Shown here: piece after piece, positions 45,208 to 56,692 of the stretch | Position numbering within the stretch: the first letter of the stretch is position 1 | Layout of the letters: every line of letters begins with the position of its first letter | Origin: Zygnema cylindricum | Taxonomy: Eukaryota > Streptophyta > Zygnematophyceae > Zygnematales > Zygnemataceae | Length of the DNA stretch: 64,000 nt | Assembly: GCA_037447655.1 (NCBI GenBank) | Contig: JBBHKE010002782.1 | Coordinates: 257,947-321,946 of the forward strand | Direction of reading: 5' to 3' | Made by a program: the position numbers and the translations under genes | The notes under the pieces: model-generated | What the model saw: only the letters and a program-made list of their open reading frames with translations | What the model was told of the DNA's origin: nothing | Databases searched by the model: none

Positions 45208-46087
45208 TGACCCAGAAATAAGTAGCCTATGTAAAGCCTCTAGGATAATATTTGCCCCTTCTACTTTCCCGCTGAATAAGCGCCACCCAAGCACACAAAT
45301 ATTCTGACCACTCTCACCTCTATAAGGACAAGACTCCCCTGAGTCAACCGCAAAAAGAATCACTGAAGTTGCTCCCCTGAGCAGTAAGTTATGGCTGGTC
45401 AAAGATGACCTTTTTAGTAACAAGCTCTCTTAGAGAGAGGTACCAAAATTTCACTAAGTCCTGGTCTGCCTACTTACGACTGCCTACTACTAAACCCTAG
45501 CATAATAGAAACACTATATAGTAGAAGAAGGTACACTAGGCGATGTACTTATTGTACGGCCATTGTACGACATGGCTTTCAAAGTGACGCCTGTCAAAAC
45601 GGGAGCCATGGTTCCTCCTCCCATCTTCTCCGGTATCCAATAGTATGGTGCCACATGGCGTCGCGTGACGCTATCTCCAAAGGCCACCGAAATTTTATTG
45701 CGGATGGCGGCTGCAATTGTGGCTGTCTGATCATTTGTATTTATACGGCTCCAATTCGATTCTATGCATGAATTGATTAATGCGTGTTTTCGTTAGTCTG
45801 CTGTAAATTAGTCCATTTAATAAATAGATGAATATGCGTGAAACGTAATACGTATATCATTTCGCTAGTGCCTTAATGGATAAGGCTTAGGTCTAAATAG
45901 TAATCTGTAGTCCCCAGTTCAAATCCGGCCAGAGGCTGTATTTTGCTACAAATAGTAAAATACCTTATATTTCATTCTGCCTCTTTCTAAATGACGTCGT
46001 TGCCATGGCGTGACTTTGGTTCTCTCTTTCTCTCTCTTTACATTCTAACTAAAATATAGAAGTGAACTTTTAATTACCTCTTTTCAA
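45188..46087 (-). repeat. 5' LTR of element J (subfamily IV)
   Basis: The LTR starts TGGAATTCTG and runs about 900 bp until TTTTCAA, where it fuses to a truncated element K LTR without CAACA. The plus-strand antisense tRNA-like module is the most tRNA-like here: D-arm GCCTTA-ATGGA-TAAGGC (45870-45886), B-box GTTCAAATC (45917-45925), TTTT (45941-45944), and the hairpin GTATTTTGCTA/TAGTAAAATAC (45938-45963). The leader hairpin GACTC-CCCT-GAGTC lies at 45332-45345. Confidence 0.9.
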
Positions 46088-46632
46088 AATCCTTCCACGT
46101 GGCGCCAAGTCATGCCACGTCCATAAACGCCAAAGTGACCATTCCGATATCCCAGCAGTGATGTATGCCGTCGGATTAAATCCGACATTCAATGTCGACC
46201 GTCGAAACAAATGTCCGATTCATTTGTTTCGTGCGAAATGACGTCCGCACTGAAACTGAAACTACTTCTATGTTCCTTTATTCAAATTTTAGTTTATCGG
46301 TTTCAAGACCATGTACCAATTTAAATATGTATCAAACACTATGTACTTTAACGGACTTCTACGACAAACTGGTTAAAGAAAACGGCTACACCGTACTCTA
46401 TCGGTCGTAGGTACGAATCCTGTCGGACTCAACCTTTTTGTTGAGAGTGACATAAGTCACTCTTTAGTCCAGCCTGTTGAACTAAGGCATCCATGGCTCA
46501 ACCACCCTCTCTGTCCTTCAGTGACTACGACAAGCATGGTGTGTGGAGGCAGGTTGTCAACCCTTTTCTTTTCTTTGTTATACTAACATATTTAGACCTA
46601 GAAAATACTCTAAAAATCTATTAATTTAAATG
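46088..46632 (-). repeat. 3' LTR of copia element K (subfamily V), truncated
   Basis: Only the U3 side remains, starting at a CACGTGGCGCC box. It matches the LTRs at 49305-50292 and 58066-58742. The plus-strand antisense module has GTACGAATC (one mismatch to a B-box, 46411-46419), T5 (46435-46439) and hairpin GAGTGAC-ATAA-GTCACTC (46445-46462). The junction at 46087 with the element J LTR has no duplication. Confidence 0.88.
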
Positions 46633-49299
46633 CTTCCCTTATTTTTTGTCTAATTTTAACTTCACTTTTAGTCCACATTTTTCTTTGTAATATTTTAATT
46701 TGGGAGAGGGCACTGGTTTTGGCATCATATCAGCTACCATTTGCTCATCAGATTTATATACAAGATTCACAATCTTATTCTCAACTTTCTCCCTCACAAA
46801 ACTCAATCTTATGTCCATATGCTTAGCCTTGAAATGATGTTTTGGACTAGCTGCAATTGCAATGGCAGCTTCATTATCACAAAACACTTCATGCACTCCC
46901 TCCTTCATATACCCCAATTCTTGCAACAAGAATTTGACCCACATTAACTCTTTCACAACAGAACAAGAGGCCATGTTCTCAGCCTCCATAGTAGACTGAG
47001 CAACCACCTTTTGTTGCTTGCTGCTCCAACAACCAGCACCTTTCCCCACATAAAACATTTACCCAGAAGTGCATCTTCTCATAGGTGCTTCCCCATAACT
47101 GGCATCACTCCAAGTAGTGATATCAGTATGCTCCCCTCCCAAATACAACCATAACTCTCTGGTTCTTACCAGATATCTCATGACTCTCTTGGCTGCCTCC
47201 CAATCTTTTTTCCTAGGATGGTTGAGACTCCTACTGAGGACTCCTACTGCTGCCGGTATATTCGGCCTTGTCATTTCATAAAGTAGATCAAACTTCCTAC
47301 GACCTGTCTATAAGGAATATCCTTCATAAAATCTCTCTCATCTTGACTCATCTGATCATCTAACATTATCACTCCTCCGTTTACACTCCCATCACTTACT
47401 TTTTTCAAGTCCATGGGAGTGGTACAACTGTTTGCCTTTTCCATCTAGAATTTCTCAAGCATATTACCTATTTTTTCTTTGCGGGTAAGTGTGATAATCC
47501 TTTTCCCCCTATCTCTCTCCATTTGGTCCCCCAAAATATATCTTGCTTCCCCTAAGTCCTTCATATAAAATGTGCTTCTAAAATCTTTCTTTAACTTATT
47601 GATCTTTTCAAAAGATTTACTCAACACAAGCAGATCATCCATATAAATTGCAATAAAAATGACACCATTCTCAACTTCAAATATATAGATAGAATGGTCG
47701 GAGCTTATCCGAATATATCCCACACCGGTGAGAAACTCATCTAGTTTCTTATTCCACTATCGTGGAGCCTGCTTCAGTCCATATAAGGACTTGATGAGCC
47801 TGCAGACTTTGCTCTCTTCTCCTTCCTCCACAAATCCCTCTGGTTGCCTCATGAAAATTTCTTCCTCTAACTCACCATTAAAAAAACAGTCTTAATATCC
47901 ATCTAGTGTATTTCGATGTCTTCCGCTGCTGCCAGATTGAGGAGAATCCTTACAAATGGGAACCTAACAACTAGAGCAAAAGTCTCCTTATAGTCAATCC
48001 CCTCTTTTCGGGTGAACCCGTTTGCTACCAATCAAGCCTTATATCTCTCAATGGTATTATTTGGGTTCAGTTTTAGTTTAAACACCCATTCAATTTTAGT
48101 TTAAACACCCATTTACAGCCAATTGGTTTTTTTTTTCAGACGAGAGTACGCTAGTTCCAAAGTACTTGCTTCTATGATAGAGGCCATCTTATCATTTATG
48201 GCTCTAATCCATCTGTCTTTCTCTTGACTGTTTACTACCTCTGAGTATGACTGAGGCTCATCTGGGTGAGATAGCTTTGTTACCTTGTGAGCGGCATGTT
48301 TTTCCTAAATTCTTTTGTTGCTCCTTCTCCCTCTCTCAAACTCCGAAGCTAGAATGGATGGAAGTCTAGGATTTCTCCTTACTGTCTCATCAGCTCCCCT
48401 ATCCATGGAAGCCGGTTTCGGTTCCTCCTCTTCTGTCTCCTCGAAGTCCATAGGAATATGTGAGGTTTCCGGTGGATCTCTGTGTCTTGGATCTCCTTTG
48501 AATCTGCAATCCCTTTTTCACTCATGTCCCTTTCGAGAAAGATGGATTCCTCTTCACCTTCAGACTGAAATCGGATTCTTAACTTCTTCGTATATATAAA
48601 GGGGTCGAATGACTACCCTTCATCCATGACAGCTAGGTGCTTGACCAAAATGATATCACTCTTTGCTAAGTCATAGACTCTATACCCCTTTACATCCTCA
48701 TCATATCCTACAAAGTATCATGTTTTCCCTTAGCATCTAGTTTCCAGATTTTCCTATCAGTGTCAAGGCTGTTAACTTAGCTACCGAAAACTTTAAGGTG
48801 AGAGATATCTGGATTCCTTCCAATCCATCTCTCATAAGGTGTCATTCCCTTTACAGCTAAGGCAATGACTCTATTCTTAATGTAGTTGGCACAGTTCATG
48901 GCTTCTGCCCAAAATCTCTTTACTATTTTCTTGTCGGCCAACATATTGCATGCACTATCTCCTAGTGTTCAGTTCAACATCTTAGCTACCCTTTTTTGTT
49001 CCGGGTTATACGGTACAGTTTTCTGGTGCTGATCTCCCTCATCTCTCAAGTATTCCTCAAACTGGTTAGAGGTATATTCCCCCCCATTATCACTATTTAT
49101 TCTCTTAATGGGGGTTCCATGCAACTTCTCACTCCAGGCTTTATATTCTTTCAAGTAAGTTGATGTTTTAGACTTTGTTTTTAGGAAGTAGACTCTATGT
49201 ATCTAGACCAGTCATCGGTTATTCTCAACAAAAACCTTTTTATTCCAACCTAAGGTACTTTTGTAGGTCCCCAGATATCTGTGTGGATAAGATCTAGTA
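46633..49299 (-). pseudogene. Element K pol, 3' part (integrase to RNase H)
   Basis: On the minus strand from 49299, the end of the integrase (SDNGGEYTSNQFEEYLRDEG near 49080; SPLSQ-type tail) is followed by the reverse transcriptase with IYMDDLLVLSKS (YVDD changed to YMDD) near 47650. RNase H (WSDASYGEAPMRR, STMEAENMAS, CDNEAAI) reaches a stop near 46639. In STMEAEN the aromatic residue after Glu is changed. There are frame changes near 47275, 47730, 47890 and 48600, and a short duplicated stretch near 48070-48110. The integrase is cut at 49299-49304 by element L and resumes at 55631. Confidence 0.9.
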
Positions 49300-49304
49300 C
49301 TTTC

Positions 49305-50292
49305 TGCAATTTTGTGTCCTCCATTGGACTACAGAATACAGGAAGCCTCTAGATAGTATTTAACTAGCCCACTTTAAGCCACGATCACTGCTGCCCAAGA
49401 AGGCAAACTGAAAATTTGACTGCACCCCTATCCTGCCTAGACTCCCCTGAGTCCGTAGCAAATAGATTCACTGAAAACTGCCAACCAGCCGATAAGTTAT
49501 GAGTCGGCAAAAATGCCAAGTTTTATACAAACTCTCAAAGATAGAGAGGTTCCTATCTACCAAAATTCTCTAAGTCCTAACTATTCACAAACCCTATCTA
49601 TTGAAGTACGAACTAATCCGATCACTGTAGAGTACAGAAAAGTACTATGGCCGATGTACTTTCTGTACGGCCCATGTACGGCAATGCCATTAAGTGGACG
49701 CGTGTCCGCTTTTCACTTGTCGGAATTCTTGCGACCAAATGTCATCCCTCCGCGTGGCGCCACGTCACGCCACGTCCATAAACGCCAAAAGTGACCATTT
49801 CGTGATCTCGGCATTGATGTACGCCGTCGGATCAGATTCGATATTAAATGTCCGCCGTCGAAAACAAATGTCCGATTCATTTGTTTGCGTGCGAGATAAT
49901 GTTCGCACTATATAATACTTGGTTCCATGTTCTTTCGTTTGTAATTCTGTTAATCGAATTCATAGACGTAACATTGTTTAAGTAAATATCAAACCTAATG
50001 TATGCTAACGGACTTCTACGACAGACTGGTTAGAGCTAACGGCTAAGCCGCGCTCTACCGGTCTGAGGTTCGAGTCCTGACGGACTTAACCTTTTGTTGA
50101 GAGTGACATAAGTCACTCTTTAGCCCTGCCTGCTTAAGCTAGGACAGCCATGGCTCAGCCACCCTCTCTATCCCTCAGTGACTACGACAAGTATGGTGGG
50201 AAGAGAGAGGAGGCGGAGGCAGGCTGTCCACCTTTTCTATTTGTACTAAGTTCAGACCTAGAAAATACCATATAAAAATAATAATTTCAACA
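49305..50292 (-). repeat. 3' LTR of element L
   Basis: The LTR is 988 bp, from TGCAATTTTG to TTTCAACA. Six GTAC palindromes lie in 74 bp (49606-49679). A minus-strand TATA box lies at 49521-49527, and the leader hairpin GACTC-CCCT-GAGTC at 49440-49453. The plus-strand antisense module is at 50024-50118: hairpin arms, B-box GTTCGAGTC (50068-50076), TTTT (50092-50095), then GAGTGAC-ATAA-GTCACTC (50101-50118). The conserved AGTGACTACGACAAGTATGG core is near 50179-50198. Confidence 0.93.
50024..50095 (+). other. Antisense tRNA-like module in element L LTR (type example)
   Basis: Three nested stems are readable: GACTGG (50024-50029) with CCGGTC (50058-50063), TAGAGC (50031-50036) with GCTCTA (50052-50057), and CGGC (50040-50043) with GCCG (50047-50050). 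GGTTAGAGC resembles the tRNA D-arm and A-box. GGTTCGAGTCC (50067-50077) is a textbook T-arm and B-box. TTTT at 50092-50095 would end a polymerase III transcript. The acceptor stem is absent. The module runs opposite to the element. Function is inference. Confidence 0.55.
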
Positions 50293-50305
50293 CTCCCCTT
50301 ATTTT

Positions 50306-53300
50306 CTAGTCTAATTTAAATTTCATTTTTAATCCACACTTTTCCCTGCAATATTTTAACTTGGGAGAAGGCACCGGTTTTGTCATCATATCAGCTACCA
50401 TTTCTCATCAGATCTATATACAATGTTCATGATTTTATTCTCAACCTTTTCTCTTACAAAAATTAATCTTATGTCCATATGTTTAGCCTTAAAACGATGT
50501 TTTGGATTAGCTACAATTGCAATGGCAGTTTGATTATCACAAAACACTTCATGCACTCCCTCCTTGATATACCCCAGTTCTTGCATCAAGGATTTGACCC
50601 ACATCAACTCTTTCACGGCAGAACAACAGGCCATGTACTCAGCCTCCATAGTAGACTGAGCAACCACCTTTTGTTGCTTACTGCTCCAACAGCAAGCGCC
50701 TTCCCCAACATACAACATATAACCAGAAGTGCATCTTCTCATAGGTGCGTCCCCATAACTGGCATCACTCCAAGTAGCGATGTCACTGTGCTCCCCTCCC
50801 AACTGCAACCATAACTCTCTGGTTCTTACCAGATATCTCATGACTCTCTTGGCTGCCTCCCAATCCCTCTTCGTAGGATCATTAAGACTCCTACTGAGTA
50901 CTCCAACTGTTGCCGCTATGTCCGGCCCGGTACAATTCATAAAATAGATTAAACTTCCTACGACCTGTCTATAAAGAATAGTCTTCATAAACTCTCTCTC
51001 TTCTGTACTCATTTGATCATCTAAGATCATCACTCCTCCTTCTACACTCCCATCACTTACTTTTTTCAAGTCCATGGGAGTGGTACAACTGTTAGCATTT
51101 TCCATCTGGAATTTCTCAAGCATATTACCTATTGCTTCTTTCTGAGTAAGTTTGATAATCTTCTTCCCCCTATCTCTCTCCATTTGAATCCCCAAAATAT
51201 ATTTTGCCTCCCCTAAATCCTTCATATCAAATTTGCTTCTAAGATCTGTTTTTAACTTATTGATCTTTTCCAAGGATTTACTCAACACAAGCAGATCATC
51301 CACATAAATTGCAATAAAAATGACACCATTCTCATCTTCAAACATATAGATAGAATGGTCAGAGCTGATACGGATATATCCCAGACTGGTAAGAAACTCA
51401 TCTAGTTTCTTATTCCACTGTCGGGGAGCCTGCTTTAGTCCATATAAGGACTTTATGAGCCTGCAGACTTTGCTCTCTTCTCCTTCTTCCACGAACCCCT
51501 CAGGTTGTCTCATGAAAATTTCTTCCTATAATTCACCATTAAGAAACGCAGTCTTAATGTCCATCTGGTGTATTTCTATGTCTTCCGCTGCTGCCAGGCT
51601 GAGGAGAATCCTTACTGATGGGAACCGAACAACTGGAGCAAAGGTCTCCTCATAGTCAATCCCCTCCTTTTGGGTGAACCCCTTCGCTACCAATCGAGCC
51701 TTTATGTTTCAATGGTATTATCTGGGTTCAGTTTTAGTTTAAATACCCATTTACACCCAATAGGTTTTCTGTTTGGAGGACAATCTGCTAGTTCCCAAGT
51801 ATTTGCTTCCATGATAGAAGCCATCTCATCGGTTATAGCTCTAATCCATCTTTCTTTTTCTGGACTATTCACTGCCTCCGAGTAAGACTGAGGCTCATCA
51901 GGGTGAGATAGCTTAGTTACCTTATGAGCGGCTTGTTTTTCCGTTAATCTTTTGTTGCTCCTCCTTCATCCCTCAAACTCTGAAGCAAGAATGGATGGAA
52001 GTCTTCGATTTCTTCTCACAGTTTCATCGGCTACCCTGTCCATGGAAACCGGTTCTTGTCCCGCTTTTTCTATCTTCTCCAAGTCCATAGGAGTATGTGA
52101 GGTTTCCGGTGAGTCTCCTGTATCTTAGATCTCCCCTGAATCTGTAATCACGGTGTCACCCATGTCCCTTTCAGGAACGACCAAATTCTCATCACTTTCT
52201 GACTCAAATCTGATCCTTATCTTCTTTGTATATTTGAAGGGGTCAAATGACTTCCCCTCATCCATGACAACTAAGTGTTTGACCAAAATGATATCTTTCT
52301 TTGCTAAGTCATAGACTCTATATTCCTTAACATCCTCATTATATCCCACAAAGTATCCAGGTTTTCCCTTAGCATCTAGTTTCCAGTTTTTCTTATCCAT
52401 GTCAAGACTGTAAACTTGGCTACCGAATACTTTAAGGTGTGAGATATCTAGTTTCCTTCCAACCCATCTCTCATAAGGTGTCACTCCCTTTACAGCTGAG
52501 GTAAGGACTCTATTCTTAATATAGTTGGCACAGTTCATTGCCTCTGCCCAAAATCTTTTTCATATTTTCTTGTCTGCCAACATACTGCATGCACTATCTC
52601 CTAGTGTTCTAATCAACCTCTCAGCCACCCCATTTTGTTCTGGGTTATATGGTACAGTTTTCTAGTGTTGCACTCCCTCATCTCTCACATATTCCTCAAA
52701 CTAGTTAGAGGTATATTCCCCCCCATTATCACTCCTTATCCTCTTAATAGGGGTTTCATGCAACTTCTCACTCCATGCTTTATATTCTTTGAAGTAAGTT
52801 GATGCTTCAGACTTATTTTTCAGAAAGTAGACTCTACAGTATCTAGACCAATCATCAGTTATTGTCATCATAAACCTCTTTCCTCCAACCGAAGGTACTT
52901 TTGCAGGTCCCCAAATATCTGTGTGGACCAAATCTAACACTTTCTCACCTCTATATGTGGCGGCTTTGGGAAAGGGAAGTCAGTGAGCCTTACCTTGAGC
53001 ACAACCACTACAATCATCGATAGTTTCATTATCCCCAAACTGAATGCCATCTACTACCACAAGCTTTTTCATTTCCCTTAACCTATCAAAATGCACATGC
53101 CCCAACCGCTTATGCCAAATCATCACCCTAGGAACACCAACATAGTAAGCATTCTTCTTTTTATTACTCAAGTTAAGCCTAAACATTCCTTGGCTACCCT
53201 TATCTGCTGTGAAGTAAACTTCATCCCCATACTTAGCTGTAAAGACTCCCTTTCTATTGAAAGTATCAAATTCTTTGTCATCTAACACAGACGTAGAGAC

Positions 53301-54653
53301 AAGATTTTTACTCAGCTGAGGAATGTAAAGTACATCTGAGAATGTAAGTATAGAAGTCTTACCCTTCACTAAGACTTTCAGATCTACTGATCCCACTAGA
53401 TCTGTAGTAACCACTCTCCCATCCCCATACTATATCTCTACAGTACGAATCTTTCTTAACTTAGTGAAGAGTTCTTTATCACGACACGTATGCATGGATG
53501 CACCTGAGTCGATGATCCATCCTTCCTATGGAGCTTCTCGGATTGCTCCAAGGGCACACTTCTGCCTCCGAGGAATATCCTTCTCCTCCAGACTCTCGTC
53601 AAGAAGAAGTTCCCCATCCTCCTCAGATGACTCGTCCTCGGTTTCTCCTGACACTTTTGTAACCACAAGTGCCTTTTTCTTCCCTCCGGAAGAACCCCCT
53701 CCACGGTTCTCTTGGAGCCTCAGCTCTCATAGCTTCACACAATCTGCTATAAAGTGTCCCGACTTTTTGCAATAATGACAAAGACTCTTTGAGGGCCTTT
53801 GTCCCCCAGAATGATCTCTCTCCCCTCTATAAGGTTTCTTTGGGTCCTTCCCCCATCGGTCCCCTCTTGCTGCTAGAGCTTGAATGCTCTTTCCTCCTCT
53901 CCTAATCTCCATTGTGTTTTCCTGCACAAGTATCATCCTGACTACTGTGTTCCATTTCCATGAACTATCAGGCATTCCCTATACTCGGTACACTATGTTT
54001 TAGAACTCATCTGGTAATTTCATGATAACGGTGTTAACTTTCATTTTCATTGTACCTGTCCACCCGGCACTTTCCATTTCCATATACAGACAAGAAAGAT
54101 CATTACAGTAATCTAACATCTTTCCTCCTTTGTAAGTGTAACTCAATAGCTTTTGCTCAGCCAACTAGAGCTCCTGAATAGTTCCAGCTCTATAAATCTC
54201 CACCAAACTCTCCCACAACTCCTCGGCCTTGTAAATGTGAAGATGAGGAGTGGCCAAACCTTGAGTGAGGTGCCTCAGAATGAAGTTCTTGGCAGCCATG
54301 TTTACATCCTCCCACATTTGAGTATCGTTCTCCACGGTCTTCACGGTCGCCGCTCGCGATACTGTGACAATAGGAGTGAGGGGTGTCTCTATCCCTTTCT
54401 CCTTTTCGGACACACTGCTGTCCCGATCATCTGCCTCCTTTGCTGAGGCGGCCGTTGTTGCAGAAAACCTTACTCCCCCAAATCCTGCTGGAGTTCCTGA
54501 AGGTGGACGTTTCACTTGTCCACTGACGATACCCTAGTATCGTTTCTCACACAAAGCTCCTATCATCATGGCTTCCGAATAGATGAACCCAGATCCATTG
54601 AAGGTGGGCACCCTAGAGGGTGGGCCCATAACCTCCAATTCTGTGTCCTCCAT
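50306..54653 (-). pseudogene. Element L gag-pol, moderately decayed
   Basis: This minus-strand copia polyprotein has its ATG at 54651-54653 inside the LTR and crosses the primer site (54621-54633). Gag, zinc knuckle CHYCKKSGHFIADC near 53750, protease start near 53520, integrase (CSGCAQGK; HTDIWGP; SDNGGEYTSN), and a long intact reverse transcriptase/RNase H stretch of 372 codons (50395-51513) with IYVDDLLVLSKS and CDNQTAI follow. Stops or shifts near 51520, 51705, 52130, 52560, 52670, 53430, 53530 and 54000 inactivate it. A 2-base loss near 50402 shifts the RNase H end. It is close to element D in sequence throughout. Confidence 0.93.
54621..54633 (-). other. Primer binding site of element L
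   Basis: GGTTATGGGCCCA on the minus strand, identical to elements C and D, abuts the LTR. Confidence 0.8.
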
Positions 54654-55625
54654 TGGACTACAGAATACGGAAGCCTCTAGATAGTATTTAACTAACCAAC
54701 TTTAAGCCACGATCACTGCTGCCCTAGAAAGCAAACCGACAATTTGACTGCACCCCTATCCTGCCTGGACTCCCCTGAGTCCGTAGCAAAAAGAATCACT
54801 GAAAACGGCCAACCAGCCGATAAGTTATGAGTCGGCAAAAATGCCAAGTTTTATACAAACTCTCAAAGATAGAGAGGTTCCTATCTACCAAAATTCTCTA
54901 AGTCCTAAATCCCTCTCACAAACCCTATCTATTGAAGTACGAACTAATCCGATCACTGTAGAGTACAGAAAAGTACTATGGCCGATGTACTTTCTGTACG
55001 GCCCATGTACGGCAATGCCATTAAGTGGACGCGTGTCCGCTTTTCACTTGTCGGAATTCTTGCGACCAAATGTCATCCCTCCGCGTGGCGCCACGTCACG
55101 CCACGTCCATAAACGCCAAAAGTGACCATTCCGTGATCTCGGCATTGATGTACGCCGTCAGATCAGATTCGATATTAAATGTCCGCCGTCGAAAAACAAA
55201 TGTCCGATTTATTTGTTTGCGTGCGAGATAATGTTCGCACTATATAATACTTGGTTCCATGTTCTTTCGTTCGTAATTCCGTTAATCGAATTCATAGACG
55301 TAACATTGTTTAAGTAAATAACAAACCTAATATATGCTAACGGGCTTCTACGACAGACTGGTTAGAGCTAACGGCTAAGCCGCGCTCTACCGGTCGGAGG
55401 TTCGAGTCCTGCCGGACTCAACCTTTTGTTGAGAGTGACATAAGTCACTCTTTAGCCCTGCGTGCTTAAGCTAGGACAGCCATGGCTCAGCCACCCTCTC
55501 TATCCCTCAGTGACTACGACAAGTATGGTGGGAAGAGAGAGGAGGCGGAGGCAGGCTGTCCACCTTTTCTATTTTGTACTAAGTTCAGACCTAGAAAATA
55601 CCATATAAAAATAACAATTTCAACA
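54634..55625 (-). repeat. 5' LTR of element L
   Basis: The LTR is 992 bp. Its inner end has changed from TG to TC. It carries the same motif order as its partner: GTAC cluster near 54937-55010, CGCGTGGCGCCACGTCACG box near 55082, and B-box GTTCGAGTC at 55400-55408. TTTT and hairpin GAGTGAC-ATAA-GTCACTC follow. Confidence 0.93.
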
Positions 55626-55630
55626 CTTTC

Positions 55631-56692
55631 TCACCTCTATATGTGGCGGCTTTGGGAAAGGGAAGTCTGTGAGCCTTACCTTAAGCACAACCACTATAAT
55701 CATCCATCATTTCATTATCCCAAACTAAATGTCTTCTACTACCCCAAGTTTTTTCATTTCCCTTAAACTATCAAAATGCACATGAGCCAATCGCTTATGC
55801 CAAATCATCAAGTTAGGAACACCAACATAGTAAGCATTCTTTTTTGCATTACTTAGGTTAAGCCTAAACATTCCTTGGCTACCCTTATCTACCGTGAAGT
55901 AAACTTCATCCCCATACTTAGCTGTAAAGACTCCCTTTCTAGTGAAAGTATCAAACGCTTTGTCATCTAACACAGACGTAGAGACAAGATTTTTACTTAG
56001 CTGAGGAATGTAGAGTACATTTGAGAATGTGAGTATAGAAGTCTTACCCTCCACTAAGACTTTCAGATCTACTGACCCCACTAGATCTGTGGTAACCACT
56101 CTCCCATCCTCATACTTTATCTCTACAGTAGGGATATTTCTTAGCTTAATGAAGAGGTCATTATCACGACACATATGCATGGATGCACCTGGGTCGATGA
56201 TCCATCCTTCCTGTGGAGCTTCCCGAATTGCTCGAAGGGCACACTTTTGTCTCCGAGGGATCTCCTTCTCCTCCAGACTCTCGTCAATAAAAAGCTCCCC
56301 ATCCTCCTCAGAGGACTCATTCTCGGTTTCTCCTGTCACTTTTGTGACCATAAGTGCATTTTTTTTCCCTCCAGAAGAACCCCCTCCACGGTTCTCTTGG
56401 AGCCTCAACTCCGACAACTTGACAGAATCCGCGATAAAGTGTCTCGGTTTTTTGCAAAAATGACAAATACCATTTGGGGGCCTTGGTCCTCCAAGCTGAT
56501 CTCTTTCCCTTTGTACAGTTTCTTCGGGTCCTTCCCCCTCGAAGGTGGACGTTCACTTGTCCACTAACGATACCCCATTATCGTTTTTCGCACAAAGCCC
56601 CCATCATCATGGCTTCCCAATAGATGAACCCAGATCCATTGAAGGTGGGCGCCCTAGAGGGTGGGCCCATAACGTGCAATTCTGTGTCCTCT
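55631..56692 (-). pseudogene. Element K gag, protease and pre-integrase part
   Basis: This is the 5' coding part of element K, continuing from the cut at 49299. A 230-codon open piece (55725-56417) holds the region after the zinc knuckle, the protease start with DPGAS in place of DSGAS, and the pre-integrase zinc HKRLAHVH. The zinc knuckle reads CHFCKKPRHFIADS, so its last Cys is lost. About 645 bp of gag, relative to element D, is deleted at about 56541. The start codon is ATA instead of ATG. The primer site is at 56662-56674 with one change. Confidence 0.9.

Larger units (their letters stand above)
49305..55625 (-). mobile_element. Full-length copia element L (subfamily V) nested in K
   Basis: This 6321-bp element has LTRs at 49305-50292 and 54634-55625 and perfect CTTTC duplications (49300-49304 and 55626-55630). 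It inserted into the integrase region of element K. The K sequence reads on across it (CTAGTACTTTC left, CTTTCTCACCTC right). Its LTRs are clearly more diverged from each other than those of element D, so it is older than D but younger than K. Confidence 0.95.
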
